From: Lachnospiraceae bacterium
GTDB taxonomy: Bacteria; Bacillota; Clostridia; Lachnospirales; Lachnospiraceae
Reading direction: 5' to 3'
Length of the DNA stretch: 64,000 nucleotides
NCBI GenBank assembly: GCA_024693135.1
Contig: JAILLN010000013.1
Location: forward strand, 78,448-142,447
A program made the position numbers and the translations under genes. The notes beneath the pieces are model-generated. The model saw only the letters and a list, made by a program, of their open reading frames with translations. It searched no databases and was not told where the DNA came from. The stretch's first letter is position 1. Each line of letters opens with the position of its first letter. Shown here piece by piece: positions 19,923 through 29,016 of this stretch.

Positions 19923-19965
19923 CCACGACGCTGAAAGAAAACATTCTGGATTGGTTGGAAAATAC

Positions 19966-21009
19966 ATGAATGACATAAAATTATGCGGAAGCAGGTACTC
20001 TGGGAATACCATTGTATCCAACTGTTTCATTGACAAGTACATGGCCGATGCCAATGAAGCCCAGCTGAAGATCTATCTGTATCTGATGCGGTGCATCGAG
20101 GCGGATGAGCCGGTATCGGTATCCTCTCTGGCCGACCGTTTTAATTATACGGAAAAGGATGTGCTCCGTTCTCTCTGCTATTGGGCTAATAAGGGCATCG
20201 TTACCATGGAGCTGGATGAGAGGAAGGACATTTCCGTGATCATCCTGAATGATCCTCAGGAAGCTCCTGCGGTTTCATCCAAGCCTGTTAAGCCGGAGGA
20301 GCCGGTCCAGCTTGCGGCGGTTCCCTCTTATTCCGTGGACCGGATCTCTTCCTTCCGCAACAGGGCAGAGATACGCCAGCTTATTTTTGCCGCCGAGCAG
20401 TATTTCCGGCGCACCTTAAGCGAAGCAGACATGCAGACCATCATTTATCTGTATGATGACCTGAATTTTTCGGTAGACCTGATCGAGTATCTGATCGAAT
20501 ACTGTGTCAGTTCCGGGAAGGGCAATATGAATTACATCCAGGCCGTCGCCTTAAACTGGAGCGACGAAGGCATCCATAGTCCCAACGATGCCAGGGAATA
20601 TCTCCGTCTTCATGATTCAGACAGCTACCGGATCCTGAAGGAATTTGGCATCACGAACCGGGGTCTGACCCGGGCAGAGGCTGATTTTATCGACAAATGG
20701 AAAAATGATTACCGTTTTTCGCCGGAGATCATCCGGGAAGCCATCGCCCGCACCATCCGCCAGACTGCCCGGCCCTCTTTTCCCTATGCCGACGCCATCC
20801 TGACCGACTGGCACAGCAAGGGAGTGAAGCAGCCTGTGGACATCTCCGCGCTGGATGCAAAGCACCAGTCCCAGGGCAATATTTATCCGAAATCTACGGC
20901 CCGCCCTGCGGCAAACCGCTTGAAAAATCATGCTGAGCGGGATTATGACATGAAGCTCTTAGAAAAGGAGCTGACCAACGCAGCGCTGGCAAAAGCCGGC
21001 AAATTATAA
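19966..21009 (+). CDS. DnaD/DnaB-like replication initiation protein
   Basis: 347 residues from ATG 19966; a TTG at 19951 is also in frame. The N-terminal winged-helix region (about 15-90) resembles DnaD/DnaB proteins. Two DnaD/DnaB-type C-terminal modules follow (about 120-200 and 205-285), each ending in the family's Y..A....W...G pattern (YIQAVALNWSDEGI and YADAILTDWHSKGV). These proteins help load the replicative helicase at origins and stalled forks. It lies 16 bases before the DnaI/DnaC-like ATPase, matching the dnaB-dnaI pairing of Bacillus. Confidence 0.88.
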   Translation: MNDIKLCGSRYSGNTIVSNCFIDKYMADANEAQLKIYLYLMRCIEADEPVSVSSLADRFNYTEKDVLRSLCYWANKGIVTMELDERKDISVIILNDPQEAPAVSSKPVKPEEPVQLAAVPSYSVDRISSFRNRAEIRQLIFAAEQYFRRTLSEADMQTIIYLYDDLNFSVDLIEYLIEYCVSSGKGNMNYIQAVALNWSDEGIHSPNDAREYLRLHDSDSYRILKEFGITNRGLTRAEADFIDKWKNDYRFSPEIIREAIARTIRQTARPSFPYADAILTDWHSKGVKQPVDISALDAKHQSQGNIYPKSTARPAANRLKNHAERDYDMKLLEKELTNAALAKAGKL

Positions 21010-21025
21010 GGATACAGGAACCGCC

Positions 21026-21994
21026 ATGGCCTACCATAATTTACCGTCGGACGACATTATGCAGGAATATGAGGAGCGCCGGGCACGCAGCGAGCGTCTC
21101 CAAAGAAAACGCCGGGAAGAGATATATCAGGCAATTCCCCTGTATCGTGAGCTGGATCATAAGATCGCCGACATCTCCACAGAAGCCGCCACGAAGCTGA
21201 TCTTGGGTGATTCCCAGGCTCCTGTTGAGGCAGAGTCCGAAATATCCGAGATCACCCGGAAGAAAAATGAGCTTCTGGCGCAAAACGGCTTTCCTCTGGA
21301 TTATCTGGAGCCGGTCTATGTCTGTCCGGATTGCAAGGATACCGGCTTTATCCGTCATGAAAAATGCCACTGCCTGAAGCAGCGGATCATTGACGGCATG
21401 TACCGCAGATCCGACTTTTATCCCAAGCTGAAGGAAGAAAATTTTGATACCTTCTCCTTTGACTACTTTTCCGGAGATGTCTTAGCGGAGATGAAACAGA
21501 TCTATAAGATCGCCAGGAGCTTTGTAGACCGGTTTGCCAATGATTATACGAATATGCTATTCTATGGGAGTGTGGGTAATGGAAAGACATTCTTATCCAA
21601 CTGCATTGCAAAGGCATTGATGGATCAGGGTTATTCCGTCATTTATGTAACGGCCCTGAGGCTGTTTGATATCCTGAACAGCCATGTATTTCGGAGCAGG
21701 GATCCCGATTATGACGCTGAATCTTACAACAACCTGTTTCAATGCTCCCTTTTGATCATTGACGATCTTGGCACGGAAGGGGTTTATTCGGCCACCATGG
21801 TCACATCCTCCTTCCTGGAGATCCTGGACGAGCGGGACATGGCGCATAGATCCACCCTGATCTCCAGCAATCTTTCTTTTGATGCCTTAAAAGAAGCTTA
21901 TGAGGAACGATCCTTTTCCAGGCTTCTCGGCAATTATGAAGTGATTCGCTTTAACGGTCCCGATATACGGTTGATGAAACGGAGGCAGGTCTAA
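21026..21994 (+). CDS. DnaI/DnaC-like helicase-loader ATPase
   Basis: 322 residues. The AAA+ core has Walker A GSVGNGKTFLSNC (about residue 182) and Walker B LLIIDDLGTE, then sensor residues SRLLGNYEVIRF. An N-terminal cysteine cluster, CPDCKDTGFI and KCHCLKQ (about 98-118), could bind zinc, as in the DnaI N-terminal domain. The probable role is to load DnaB-type helicase together with the preceding DnaD-like protein. It is directly followed by prs with no gap. Confidence 0.9.
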   Translation: MAYHNLPSDDIMQEYEERRARSERLQRKRREEIYQAIPLYRELDHKIADISTEAATKLILGDSQAPVEAESEISEITRKKNELLAQNGFPLDYLEPVYVCPDCKDTGFIRHEKCHCLKQRIIDGMYRRSDFYPKLKEENFDTFSFDYFSGDVLAEMKQIYKIARSFVDRFANDYTNMLFYGSVGNGKTFLSNCIAKALMDQGYSVIYVTALRLFDILNSHVFRSRDPDYDAESYNNLFQCSLLIIDDLGTEGVYSATMVTSSFLEILDERDMAHRSTLISSNLSFDALKEAYEERSFSRLLGNYEVIRFNGPDIRLMKRRQV

Positions 21995-23191
21995 GTGTCA
22001 GTACACGAGGAAAAAAGAAATCTGGAAAGCATTCCCGTAGGCTCCCTGGGGGTGATTCCCCTTCAGGGCACGGAAGACATGGGCAGCAAGATTGACTATT
22101 ATCTGGTGAGATGGCGGACGGAACGGGAAAATGAACATAAAAATTCCCTTGTTTTTTCGGGCTATCAAAGGGACAGCTATCTGCTCCATACCAAGCTTCC
22201 CCGGTTCGGCACCGGCGAGGGCAAAGGCATGATCCAGGAATCCGTCCGGGGAATGGATCTGTTTTTATTAGTGGATGTCTGCAATTACAGCGTCAGCTAT
22301 GAAATGTTCGGAGAGATCAATCACATGTCTCCCGACGACCATTATCAGAACCTGAAGCGCATCATCGCCGCCGTCGGTGGAAAAGCCCGCAGGATCACGG
22401 TCATCATGCCCTTCCTGTATGAGAGCCGCCAGCATAGAAGGCAGACCCGGGAGTCTCTCGACTGCGCCCTGGCCCTGCAGGAGCTGGCCGGTATGGGGAT
22501 AGACAATATCATCACCTTTGATGCGCACGATGCCCGGGTACAGAATTCCATCCCGCTGCATGGATTTGAAACCATCCAGCCCTCCTACCAATTCATCAAG
22601 GGCCTTCTGGGTCATGTAAAGGATCTGACGATCGATACAGACCATATGATGGTCGTAAGCCCGGATGAAGGAGGAATGAGCCGCGCCATCTATCTGGCAA
22701 ACGTCCTGGGGCTGGATATGGGAACCTTTTATAAGAGGAGGGATTATACCCAGGTTGTAGACGGACGTAATCCCATCGTCGCTCACGAATTCCTCGGTTC
22801 TTCCGTAGAAGGCAAGGATATCCTTGTGGTAGACGACATGATCTCCTCCGGAGAAAGCGTCCTGGAGGTGGCCGCCGCCTTGAAGCAGAGGAAAGCCAAC
22901 CGGATCTACATCGCATCTACCTTCGGGCTCTTCACAAAGGGTCTCGACCACTTTGACAGAGCCTACGAAAACGGCCAGATCCATGGTGTCCTGACCACAA
23001 ACCTGGTCTATCAGATGCCGGAGTTATTTGACCGGGAATGGTATGTATCCTGCGACATGAGCAAATACATCGCTTATATCATTGATACGCTGAATCATGA
23101 TTCTTCGATCAGCGATCTCTTGAATCCAAATGACCGGATCCAGTCCATCGTGGCAAAATACAAAAGAGGAGAGCTTACCGGAGGTGAATGA
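21995..23191 (+). CDS. prs: Ribose-phosphate pyrophosphokinase
   Basis: 398 residues from GTG 21995, which has GGAGG nine bases upstream and follows the previous stop directly. It makes PRPP from ribose-5-phosphate and ATP. Seen: MPFLYESRQHRR flexible-loop region, DAHDARVQNSIP, and the PRPP-binding loop VVDDMISSGES. It is about 80 residues longer than typical bacterial enzymes; this longer form is one I associate with Lachnospiraceae. PRPP is also the co-substrate of pncB in this window. Confidence 0.93.
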   Translation: MSVHEEKRNLESIPVGSLGVIPLQGTEDMGSKIDYYLVRWRTERENEHKNSLVFSGYQRDSYLLHTKLPRFGTGEGKGMIQESVRGMDLFLLVDVCNYSVSYEMFGEINHMSPDDHYQNLKRIIAAVGGKARRITVIMPFLYESRQHRRQTRESLDCALALQELAGMGIDNIITFDAHDARVQNSIPLHGFETIQPSYQFIKGLLGHVKDLTIDTDHMMVVSPDEGGMSRAIYLANVLGLDMGTFYKRRDYTQVVDGRNPIVAHEFLGSSVEGKDILVVDDMISSGESVLEVAAALKQRKANRIYIASTFGLFTKGLDHFDRAYENGQIHGVLTTNLVYQMPELFDREWYVSCDMSKYIAYIIDTLNHDSSISDLLNPNDRIQSIVAKYKRGELTGGE

Positions 23192-23194
23192 GCA

Positions 23195-23722
23195 ATGACA
23201 AAGCCGTCCTCCAGATCAAATGCATCTTATGCCGCCCTTGGAGGCATGATCGCTGCTTTATATGTGGTATTGACCGTATTCATCAACAGCTTCGATCTGG
23301 CCTCCGGAGTCATTCAGGTAAGAGTCTCTGAGGCTCTGACCATTCTCCCTGTCTTTACTCCGGCCGCGATCCCCGGTCTTTTTGCAGGCTGCCTCATCAG
23401 CAACCTGATCACCGGCTGTGCCCCTATGGATGTGGTATTCGGAAGCCTCGCTACCCTGATCGGGGCCTTCGGTACCTTTCTTCTCCGGAAGAAAAGCCGC
23501 TTTTTGGCTCCTCTTCCTCCCATCCTGTCCAATACCATCATTGTTCCTTTTATTCTATCCTGGGTCTATCATTACGAGGGCAGTATCTTCTTTTTCATGC
23601 TCACGGTAGGCATCGGCGAGATCCTGTCGGCCGGAGTGCTGGGGTTGGCCATCTATCCCCTCCTGAAGAGATGCTTCGCCATCCTTCCGGATTCCTTTCA
23701 ATTCGGATCCGATGCCAAATAA
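23195..23722 (+). CDS. queT: QueT-family transporter (queuosine precursor, ECF substrate-binding subunit)
   Basis: 175 residues, five to six hydrophobic segments. The sequences RVSEALTILPVFTPAAIPGL and GCLISN match QueT proteins, S-components that with an ECF module import a queuosine precursor. No preQ1-type riboswitch precedes it: the gene starts three bases after prs. Its 3' end overlaps the convergent gene by 25 bp. Confidence 0.87.
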   Translation: MTKPSSRSNASYAALGGMIAALYVVLTVFINSFDLASGVIQVRVSEALTILPVFTPAAIPGLFAGCLISNLITGCAPMDVVFGSLATLIGAFGTFLLRKKSRFLAPLPPILSNTIIVPFILSWVYHYEGSIFFFMLTVGIGEILSAGVLGLAIYPLLKRCFAILPDSFQFGSDAK

Positions 23723-26289
23723 GAGATAAATCCATTCCCATATTCTGCAAAAAGCTCCCTGCTGTCGTTCAATCCGATCTTATGGATATTCCCTTCCTCC
23801 GGATCAAGAACCGATATATTCTTTGAATCATAACCCACGATCAGAAAACTGACATCCCCGGCCGAAGCCAGCACCGGAATGTCCCGTCCCACATAATACA
23901 GGACCTCATCCAGGCTGCAGCCCTCAAGATCCAGAACAAGGCCCTCTAAGCTGTCCGACAATACCGTATACGCCGTCCCCCCTTCCGACAGCATCGGTCC
24001 GGAAAGCACGGGAAGACCCTCCAATGCAAAGATCGTATCCAGACAGGCCTCTGTGCCGGTCTCGCCCCGTTCCAGGACGGCGTCTGCCGCTGTCTGTATC
24101 CCGGCCACCATATGCTCCGGATCCCTCACTCCTTTTCTCCAGATATATTTTCCTGCATCATAAACCACCACCCCGGACTCCCTGTCCGCCGCCGATATGG
24201 CTTCTGACGGCTTGAGCAGCGCCTCCGGGACGCGGCCCTTCGCATAGACAAAGCATATCCTTCCCAGGTCGATCCCTCCGCCGGCGCTCCTGCCCTCCAG
24301 GTCTGCCTGCCTGCCACCCTCAAACAGCACCTCTTTCGGGGTCAGAAGCTGCAGCGAATCCGTCGCTACGGTCCCGGTAAGCTGTATTTCCGTGATATTC
24401 TCCCTGTTTTCCGTCGTTGCGATCACGATGACATTTTTATCGCTTCCCTCCTCGCTGCCGCTCATGATCTGATCGTCCTCCACCTGCTCCAGCTTGCCTG
24501 TTTCCTCAGACCTGGATACCCTGGAAAGATGGATCGTGCTTCCTTCGATGGTCACGTCCGAAATATAAGCCCCATTGCCGTTATATTCCTTGAGCACCTC
24601 TCCTTCCCGGCTTTCGATCATGATGGTATGCATGGCGACCTGCACGGCTCCGGTTGCCGTGGGAACCAGATCCTCTGTACCCGATATTCCATACACAAAA
24701 TCCTCCCCCACAAAGCCAATGGGGGTAAACATGCTTCCCTCTCCCGCCTCCAGTACCCTGGACTGGCCGAATTCCAGGTCCATCAGCGTGATGGTGCTCT
24801 CTCCGGTCCCGGACTCCGTACCAATCCCGGCAGTGCCGGTCTGGTGCGGCCGGTTGACCCAGGCGGCGGTCCGCCCGCTTTTCGACGATACGATATCCTC
24901 CATCTCGATCCCATCCGCAATCCGCTCTGCCTGGCGGGTATTCAGCTTCACCCGGTATACCGCACCGTCGACATACAGATAAAAATGATTATCCCGGTCA
25001 GAATACGAAAGCAGCTCCAGGTCATGGCGGAACAGCTGATAGGATCCTCCGTAGGGAATGCAGATCTCCTCCTCGATGGTATTAAAGGAGCGGTCATAAT
25101 AATAGACGCAGGCACAGACCTCCCCCTCATGCCTTCCCCTGTTCATATAGCCATAGACCAGGAAACGGATGTTGCCTCCCTCATCCACGCTCAGCACGCG
25201 GATGTCGTGCTCTCCATATTTCGAACGTTCATCCCGGTTATCCTCGTCGGTAAAGGAAAAAATACGCACCACACGGGCGTCTGACTGCCTATAGCAGTAA
25301 AGCGCCCCATTCAGCACGAAGGCAAGAACATTTCCTTCCGCATTTTCCTTCAGCGGCACCTTTGGATCATGGATCCCCAGCATGATCTTGTCATTAATGA
25401 AATGATCCCTGTCCGCCGTAAATATCTCGTTCATCGTACGCTCAAATTCCAGCAGATACTTGCGCTCTTCCGAATAGCGGATCCGGAAATATTCCTTTAT
25501 CTCATATTGGCATCGTAAATCCTCCGGCCCTGCCTCCACCTCATACTGCTGGAGAAAGGATGCACTGCGGCTGTCCATCTCCAGGATCGTGGTATCAATG
25601 CCCGTCAGCAGCCGGGGAGAGAGGTTTCCCCAGGTAATCTGTCCAAAGCTCGAATGAATATTAACATGGGCATAGCTTGTATTATCCCCGGTTTCATCAC
25701 TTTCCAGATAGGAGGCAATGGACTTGGCGGATTCCTTGTTAAAGGTCCGTATCGTGAAGTCCCGGACAAATGAGGCCATCTCCTCTGCATGAAAATCCGG
25801 ATCATAGATCATGCGGGTATAATAGCGAAGCTCCTGCCCGTTGATATCCTTCAGCACAAGGCACAGAGAATATTCCTTTTTGGTTTCGATCAGATCCTTT
25901 ACCTGAAACACGGCATTTATCTGATCATTTTCTGCGGTAAAGGAGCCGATCTCCGTCTGTTCGATCAGCCTTTCTCCATCCAGGCTCCTCACCTCATAAT
26001 ACAGGCTGCTGATCTCTGCTCCATACCGGCTGACATGAATGTTCAAGGCCCGGTCCTTTGTAAGAGGAGTCAAAGATCCCCGGAACCGCTTCAAGTCCAC
26101 CGGATTTTTATATCCATGGAGTGTATTGACCGAATTGTCCGCTAATACGATGGTCACCACGGGAAGGGATGCCTGGGCCATATCCACAGTCATATCATCG
26201 CTTCCACGGTTCACGTACCGCCCGATCAGAAATGCCGCCAGTAAAAAGGTCACAATAAAGCCGGCTGCTTTGATTAATGCATCTTTCAT
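23698..26289 (-). CDS. Membrane-anchored protein of unknown function with propeller-like region and degenerate C39-like end
   Basis: 863 residues, not recognised as a named family. One N-terminal membrane segment (about 5-25) is followed by an outside region. Residues about 30-280 look mixed beta and helix. Residues about 285-650 contain repeated short beta-strand units (LYCYRQSDARVVRIF, VYRVKLNTRQAERIADG) like a beta-propeller. The last 110 residues resemble a papain-like C39 fold (DEVLYYVGRDIPVLA, then LIVGYDSKNISVLDPEEG), but the expected cysteine and histidine are not visible, suggesting a non-catalytic domain. The start has no ribosome site and a -10 box six bases away. It probably acts on the cell surface. 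Confidence 0.7.
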   Translation of the reverse strand: MKDALIKAAGFIVTFLLAAFLIGRYVNRGSDDMTVDMAQASLPVVTIVLADNSVNTLHGYKNPVDLKRFRGSLTPLTKDRALNIHVSRYGAEISSLYYEVRSLDGERLIEQTEIGSFTAENDQINAVFQVKDLIETKKEYSLCLVLKDINGQELRYYTRMIYDPDFHAEEMASFVRDFTIRTFNKESAKSIASYLESDETGDNTSYAHVNIHSSFGQITWGNLSPRLLTGIDTTILEMDSRSASFLQQYEVEAGPEDLRCQYEIKEYFRIRYSEERKYLLEFERTMNEIFTADRDHFINDKIMLGIHDPKVPLKENAEGNVLAFVLNGALYCYRQSDARVVRIFSFTDEDNRDERSKYGEHDIRVLSVDEGGNIRFLVYGYMNRGRHEGEVCACVYYYDRSFNTIEEEICIPYGGSYQLFRHDLELLSYSDRDNHFYLYVDGAVYRVKLNTRQAERIADGIEMEDIVSSKSGRTAAWVNRPHQTGTAGIGTESGTGESTITLMDLEFGQSRVLEAGEGSMFTPIGFVGEDFVYGISGTEDLVPTATGAVQVAMHTIMIESREGEVLKEYNGNGAYISDVTIEGSTIHLSRVSRSEETGKLEQVEDDQIMSGSEEGSDKNVIVIATTENRENITEIQLTGTVATDSLQLLTPKEVLFEGGRQADLEGRSAGGGIDLGRICFVYAKGRVPEALLKPSEAISAADRESGVVVYDAGKYIWRKGVRDPEHMVAGIQTAADAVLERGETGTEACLDTIFALEGLPVLSGPMLSEGGTAYTVLSDSLEGLVLDLEGCSLDEVLYYVGRDIPVLASAGDVSFLIVGYDSKNISVLDPEEGNIHKIGLNDSRELFAEYGNGFISYLASDPN

Positions 26290-26293
26290 AAAA

Positions 26294-26303
26294 TCATTGT
26301 ATC
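26294..26303 (-). promoter_or_regulatory. -10 element of the unknown surface protein gene
   Basis: On the minus strand TGATACAAT (TG-n-TACAAT, an extended -10) ends six bases before the ATG at 26289. The predicted start is at the ATG itself, and no Shine-Dalgarno sequence is present. No good -35 is seen. Confidence 0.45.
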
Positions 26304-26330
26304 ATGGGATGAACAAAAAGACACAGATAA

Positions 26331-26369
26331 CAAAACGACGACACCGAAAAGTGAATTTCAGCACCGTCG
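26331..26369 (-). terminator. Possible terminator between the metal operon and the unknown gene
   Basis: On the minus strand CGACG...CGTCG (26365-26369 with 26336-26340) plus an inner TGAAA/TTTCG pairing with an internal loop, followed by TTTTGTT. Confidence 0.45.
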
Positions 26370-26460
26370 CTTTCTAAATACTAACTTACTCCCAATCTGC
26401 AGATTTTGCAATCCCAAAAAGGAAACAAACTTAATAAATTTTTAATGAAAAAATATGTGA

Positions 26461-26484
26461 AAATTTACAAACCCCTCCGGAGGG
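26461..26484 (-). terminator. Possible terminator after the P-type ATPase gene
   Basis: The palindrome CCCTCCGGAGGG (26473-26484) lies 41 bases past the ATPase stop and is followed on the minus strand by the T-rich TTTGTAAATTTT. The stem is short, so this is a weak call. The rest of the 236-base gap to 26290 is AT-rich and holds a 12-bp palindrome (26394-26405) of no clear role. Confidence 0.4.
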
Positions 26485-26525
26485 CTGTCCTGCTCCGAAG
26501 GCCGGGACGCCGGATTGAGATAAGC

Positions 26526-28400
26526 CTAATGCAGCGCCCGCATGGAATTGAGGATCGCGATCACAGAAACCCCCACATCGGCAAAGACGGCTCCCCACAT
26601 CCCCGCAAGCCCCAAAGCCCCCAGGATCAGGATCAACGCCTTGACCGCCAGGGCAAATACGATATTTTCCCGGACTATGGCCATCGTCTTCCTTGCCAGC
26701 CGGATGCTCCGGGCGATCTTCCCCAGGTCATCATCCATGATCACCACATCCGCCGCCTCGATCGCGGCATCGCTCCCCATGCTGCCCATGGCAAATCCGA
26801 TATCTGCCCTGCCCAGCACCGGGGCATCATTGATGCCGTCTCCGACAAATGCCACCTTTCCCCTGGCATCCTCTTTGGCGCAGGCGGCAAGGATCTTTTC
26901 AAACTCTGCCACCTTATCTCCCGGCAGAAGCTCTGCATGGACCTCATCAATCCCAAGCTCAGAGGCGATCTGCATGGCAGGCTTTTGGGCATCGCCGGTC
27001 AGCATTACGGTCTTTTTCACGCCGGCTGCCTTAATGGCGGCGATGGCAGAGGCCGTCCCCTCCTTTGCCTCGTCTGCGATGACGATCCATCCGGCAAGAA
27101 TGCCGTCCTTTGCGATAAATACGACAGTCCCTGCCTGCGAGGCCTCAACCCCATTAAGAGGGATCCCCATTTCCTTCATCCATACGGCATTCCCCGCATA
27201 GACAATGCTTCCGTCAATCCTGGCCTTTATTCCTTTGCCGGCAGTTTCCTGTACATCCTCCACCCGGCCAAGATCCGGCTGAGATCCATAAGCCTCACGG
27301 ATGGAAGAAGCGATAGGATGCCCGGAATATCCTTCCGCCAGGGCCGCGGTCTCCAAAAGCTCCTCTTCGGTAAACCCTTCGGACGGAACGATGCTTCTGA
27401 CCCGGAATTCTCCCTTCGTCAGCGTGCCCGTCTTATCGCAGACCAAGGCGGTGATCCCTGCTACAGCCTCGATATAATTGCTTCCCTTGACCAGCACGCC
27501 CATCCTGGAGGCCGAACCGATCCCTCCGAAGAACCCAAGAGGCACAGAGATCACCAGGGCACAGGGACAGGAGATCACCAGAAAGACACAGGCGCGGTGC
27601 AGCCAGGCCATGAAATTTCCTCCGAAAAGGAGCGGTCCGGCAAGGGCCAGGATCAATGCACCGACTGTCACAACGGGAGTATAATACTTAGCGAAGCCGG
27701 TAATGAAGTTCTCCGTCTTTGCCTTACGCTCAGTTGCATTTTCCACCATCTCCAGGATCTTGGATACGGTACAGTCATCAAATTCCTTCGTCACGCGGAT
27801 CCTGAGCGTGCCGCTTCCATTTACGCATCCGCTGTAAACCTCATCCCCCTCCGAAGTCCTTCTGGGTACAGATTCTCCGGTCAGGGCAGAGGTATCCAGG
27901 AAGGATTCCCCCTCTTCCACGACCCCGTCCAAAGGGATCCGGTCACCGGGTTTTACCACGATGATCTGTCCGATCTCGACGTCATCCGGATCCACTGCCA
28001 CAAGCTTCCCATCCTCCTCCAGAAATGCCTCCTCGGGGACGATCTCCATCATCGCCGCGATGGATTCCCGGGATTTTCCCACTGCATAGGACTGAAAAAG
28101 CTCCCCGATCTGATAAAACAGCATGACGGCCACTGCTTCTGCATATTCCCCGATGGCCAGCGCCCCAAAGGTGGCTATGGTCATTAAAAAATTCTCGTCG
28201 AAGACCTGCCCGTTTTTGATATTGCGCAAAGCACGGCCAAGCACATCATAGCTTACGATCCCATAGGGCAGGAGATAAAGCAGGAGCATCACATAGCCCG
28301 GCAGGGTGACACCGATGGAATGCTCCAGTGCCAGAAGTCCCGCAAAGAGAACTCCCGTGATGATGATCCTTGTCCTTACCGTTTTCTGCTTCTGTGTCAT
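26526..28400 (-). CDS. P1B-type heavy-metal ATPase (Zn/Cd/Pb type), lacking an HMA domain
   Basis: 624 residues. It exports divalent metal using ATP. Seen: CPC metal site (SCPCALVISVPLG), phosphorylation site DKTGTLTKG, SGHPIA, TGES actuator motif (LTGESVP) and GDGINDAPVLG. The last membrane helices carry N...K and ADVGVSV, the signature of the Zn/Cd/Pb subgroup. The start ATG 28400 lies four bases after the stop of the small HMA gene, with no clear ribosome site, so translation is probably coupled. The protein begins directly with membrane helices; the metal-binding HMA domain is encoded separately upstream. Confidence 0.9.
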   Translation of the reverse strand: MTQKQKTVRTRIIITGVLFAGLLALEHSIGVTLPGYVMLLLYLLPYGIVSYDVLGRALRNIKNGQVFDENFLMTIATFGALAIGEYAEAVAVMLFYQIGELFQSYAVGKSRESIAAMMEIVPEEAFLEEDGKLVAVDPDDVEIGQIIVVKPGDRIPLDGVVEEGESFLDTSALTGESVPRRTSEGDEVYSGCVNGSGTLRIRVTKEFDDCTVSKILEMVENATERKAKTENFITGFAKYYTPVVTVGALILALAGPLLFGGNFMAWLHRACVFLVISCPCALVISVPLGFFGGIGSASRMGVLVKGSNYIEAVAGITALVCDKTGTLTKGEFRVRSIVPSEGFTEEELLETAALAEGYSGHPIASSIREAYGSQPDLGRVEDVQETAGKGIKARIDGSIVYAGNAVWMKEMGIPLNGVEASQAGTVVFIAKDGILAGWIVIADEAKEGTASAIAAIKAAGVKKTVMLTGDAQKPAMQIASELGIDEVHAELLPGDKVAEFEKILAACAKEDARGKVAFVGDGINDAPVLGRADIGFAMGSMGSDAAIEAADVVIMDDDLGKIARSIRLARKTMAIVRENIVFALAVKALILILGALGLAGMWGAVFADVGVSVIAILNSMRALH

Positions 28401-28404
28401 GGCT

Positions 28405-28623
28405 TTACAGATTGATGATGCAGTCGGGCTCGATCTTGGCACAGGTCTCCACAACCTGCTTCATGATCTCATCGAACCGGTCGTCTTCCGCATCCACCGT
28501 CATCTTCTGTGTCATAAAGCTTACGGAGGCATCCCGGATCCCGGGGATTTTTTTGATCGCATCCTCCATTTTTGCCGCGCAGTTGGCACAGTCCAGATCG
28601 GTCAGCTTAAATTTCTTTTTCAT
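28405..28623 (-). CDS. Free-standing heavy-metal-associated (HMA) domain protein
   Basis: 72 residues, a single CopZ-like ferredoxin-fold domain with the metal motif LDCANCAAKME (CxxC). It probably hands metal to the ATPase encoded four bases downstream. The many acidic residues and the Zn/Cd-type partner argue for a divalent metal rather than copper (inference). The start overlaps the repressor's stop as ATGA and has an AAGGAG site. Confidence 0.88.
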   Translation of the reverse strand: MKKKFKLTDLDCANCAAKMEDAIKKIPGIRDASVSFMTQKMTVDAEDDRFDEIMKQVVETCAKIEPDCIINL

Positions 28624-28988
28624 ATCTTTTCTCCTTCCAATACATGATCTCTGCCCTGGGCTATGATCGAACGTACATGGTCATCATCCAGGGAATAAAA
28701 CACCTGCTTTCCATCCCTTCTGGACTTTACCAGCTTGGATGCCTTCAGGATCTTCAGCTGATGGGATACCGCAGACTGTGTCATTTTAAGCACGCAGGCC
28801 AGATCACAGACACAGACCTCTGCTTCAAACAGAACGAAAAGGATACGGATCCGCGTCGAATCCCCAAAAACCTTGAAGAGCTCAGCCAGATCATACAGTT
28901 CGTCCTCATCCGGCATCCCATCCGTGATCCGCTTCAGATCATCATGCTCATGCAGGATATCGCAGCATTCCACATCCCCGATCGCCAT
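28620..28988 (-). CDS. ArsR/SmtB-family metal-sensing repressor (CadC-like)
   Basis: 122 residues with a winged helix-turn-helix (QSAVSHQLKILKASKLV, about residues 68-85). The VCVCDLA motif matches the paired cysteines of the CadC alpha3N metal site, and an N-terminal CC pair (residues 8-9) could complete it; a C-terminal DDDHVRSII stretch resembles the alpha5 site. Metal binding should release DNA. Start ATG 28988 has an AAGGAG site. A SmtB-type operator lies 29 bases upstream, so it very likely represses its own operon. Confidence 0.92.
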   Translation of the reverse strand: MAIGDVECCDILHEHDDLKRITDGMPDEDELYDLAELFKVFGDSTRIRILFVLFEAEVCVCDLACVLKMTQSAVSHQLKILKASKLVKSRRDGKQVFYSLDDDHVRSIIAQGRDHVLEGEKI

Positions 28989-29016
28989 CGTCCCATCTCC
29001 TTTTTATCTTATGAAC

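Noticed and set aside
23192..23194. preQ1 riboswitch before queT
   Set aside because: queT starts three bases after prs; there is no leader.
26394..26405. Perfect 12-bp palindrome AATCTGCAGATT
   Set aside because: Not at a promoter and not followed by a T-run; no role can be supported.
26406..28187. 593-codon open frame on the plus strand opposite the P-type ATPase
   Set aside because: Shadow of the ATPase codon pattern; no family motif, and it ignores the terminators at its start.
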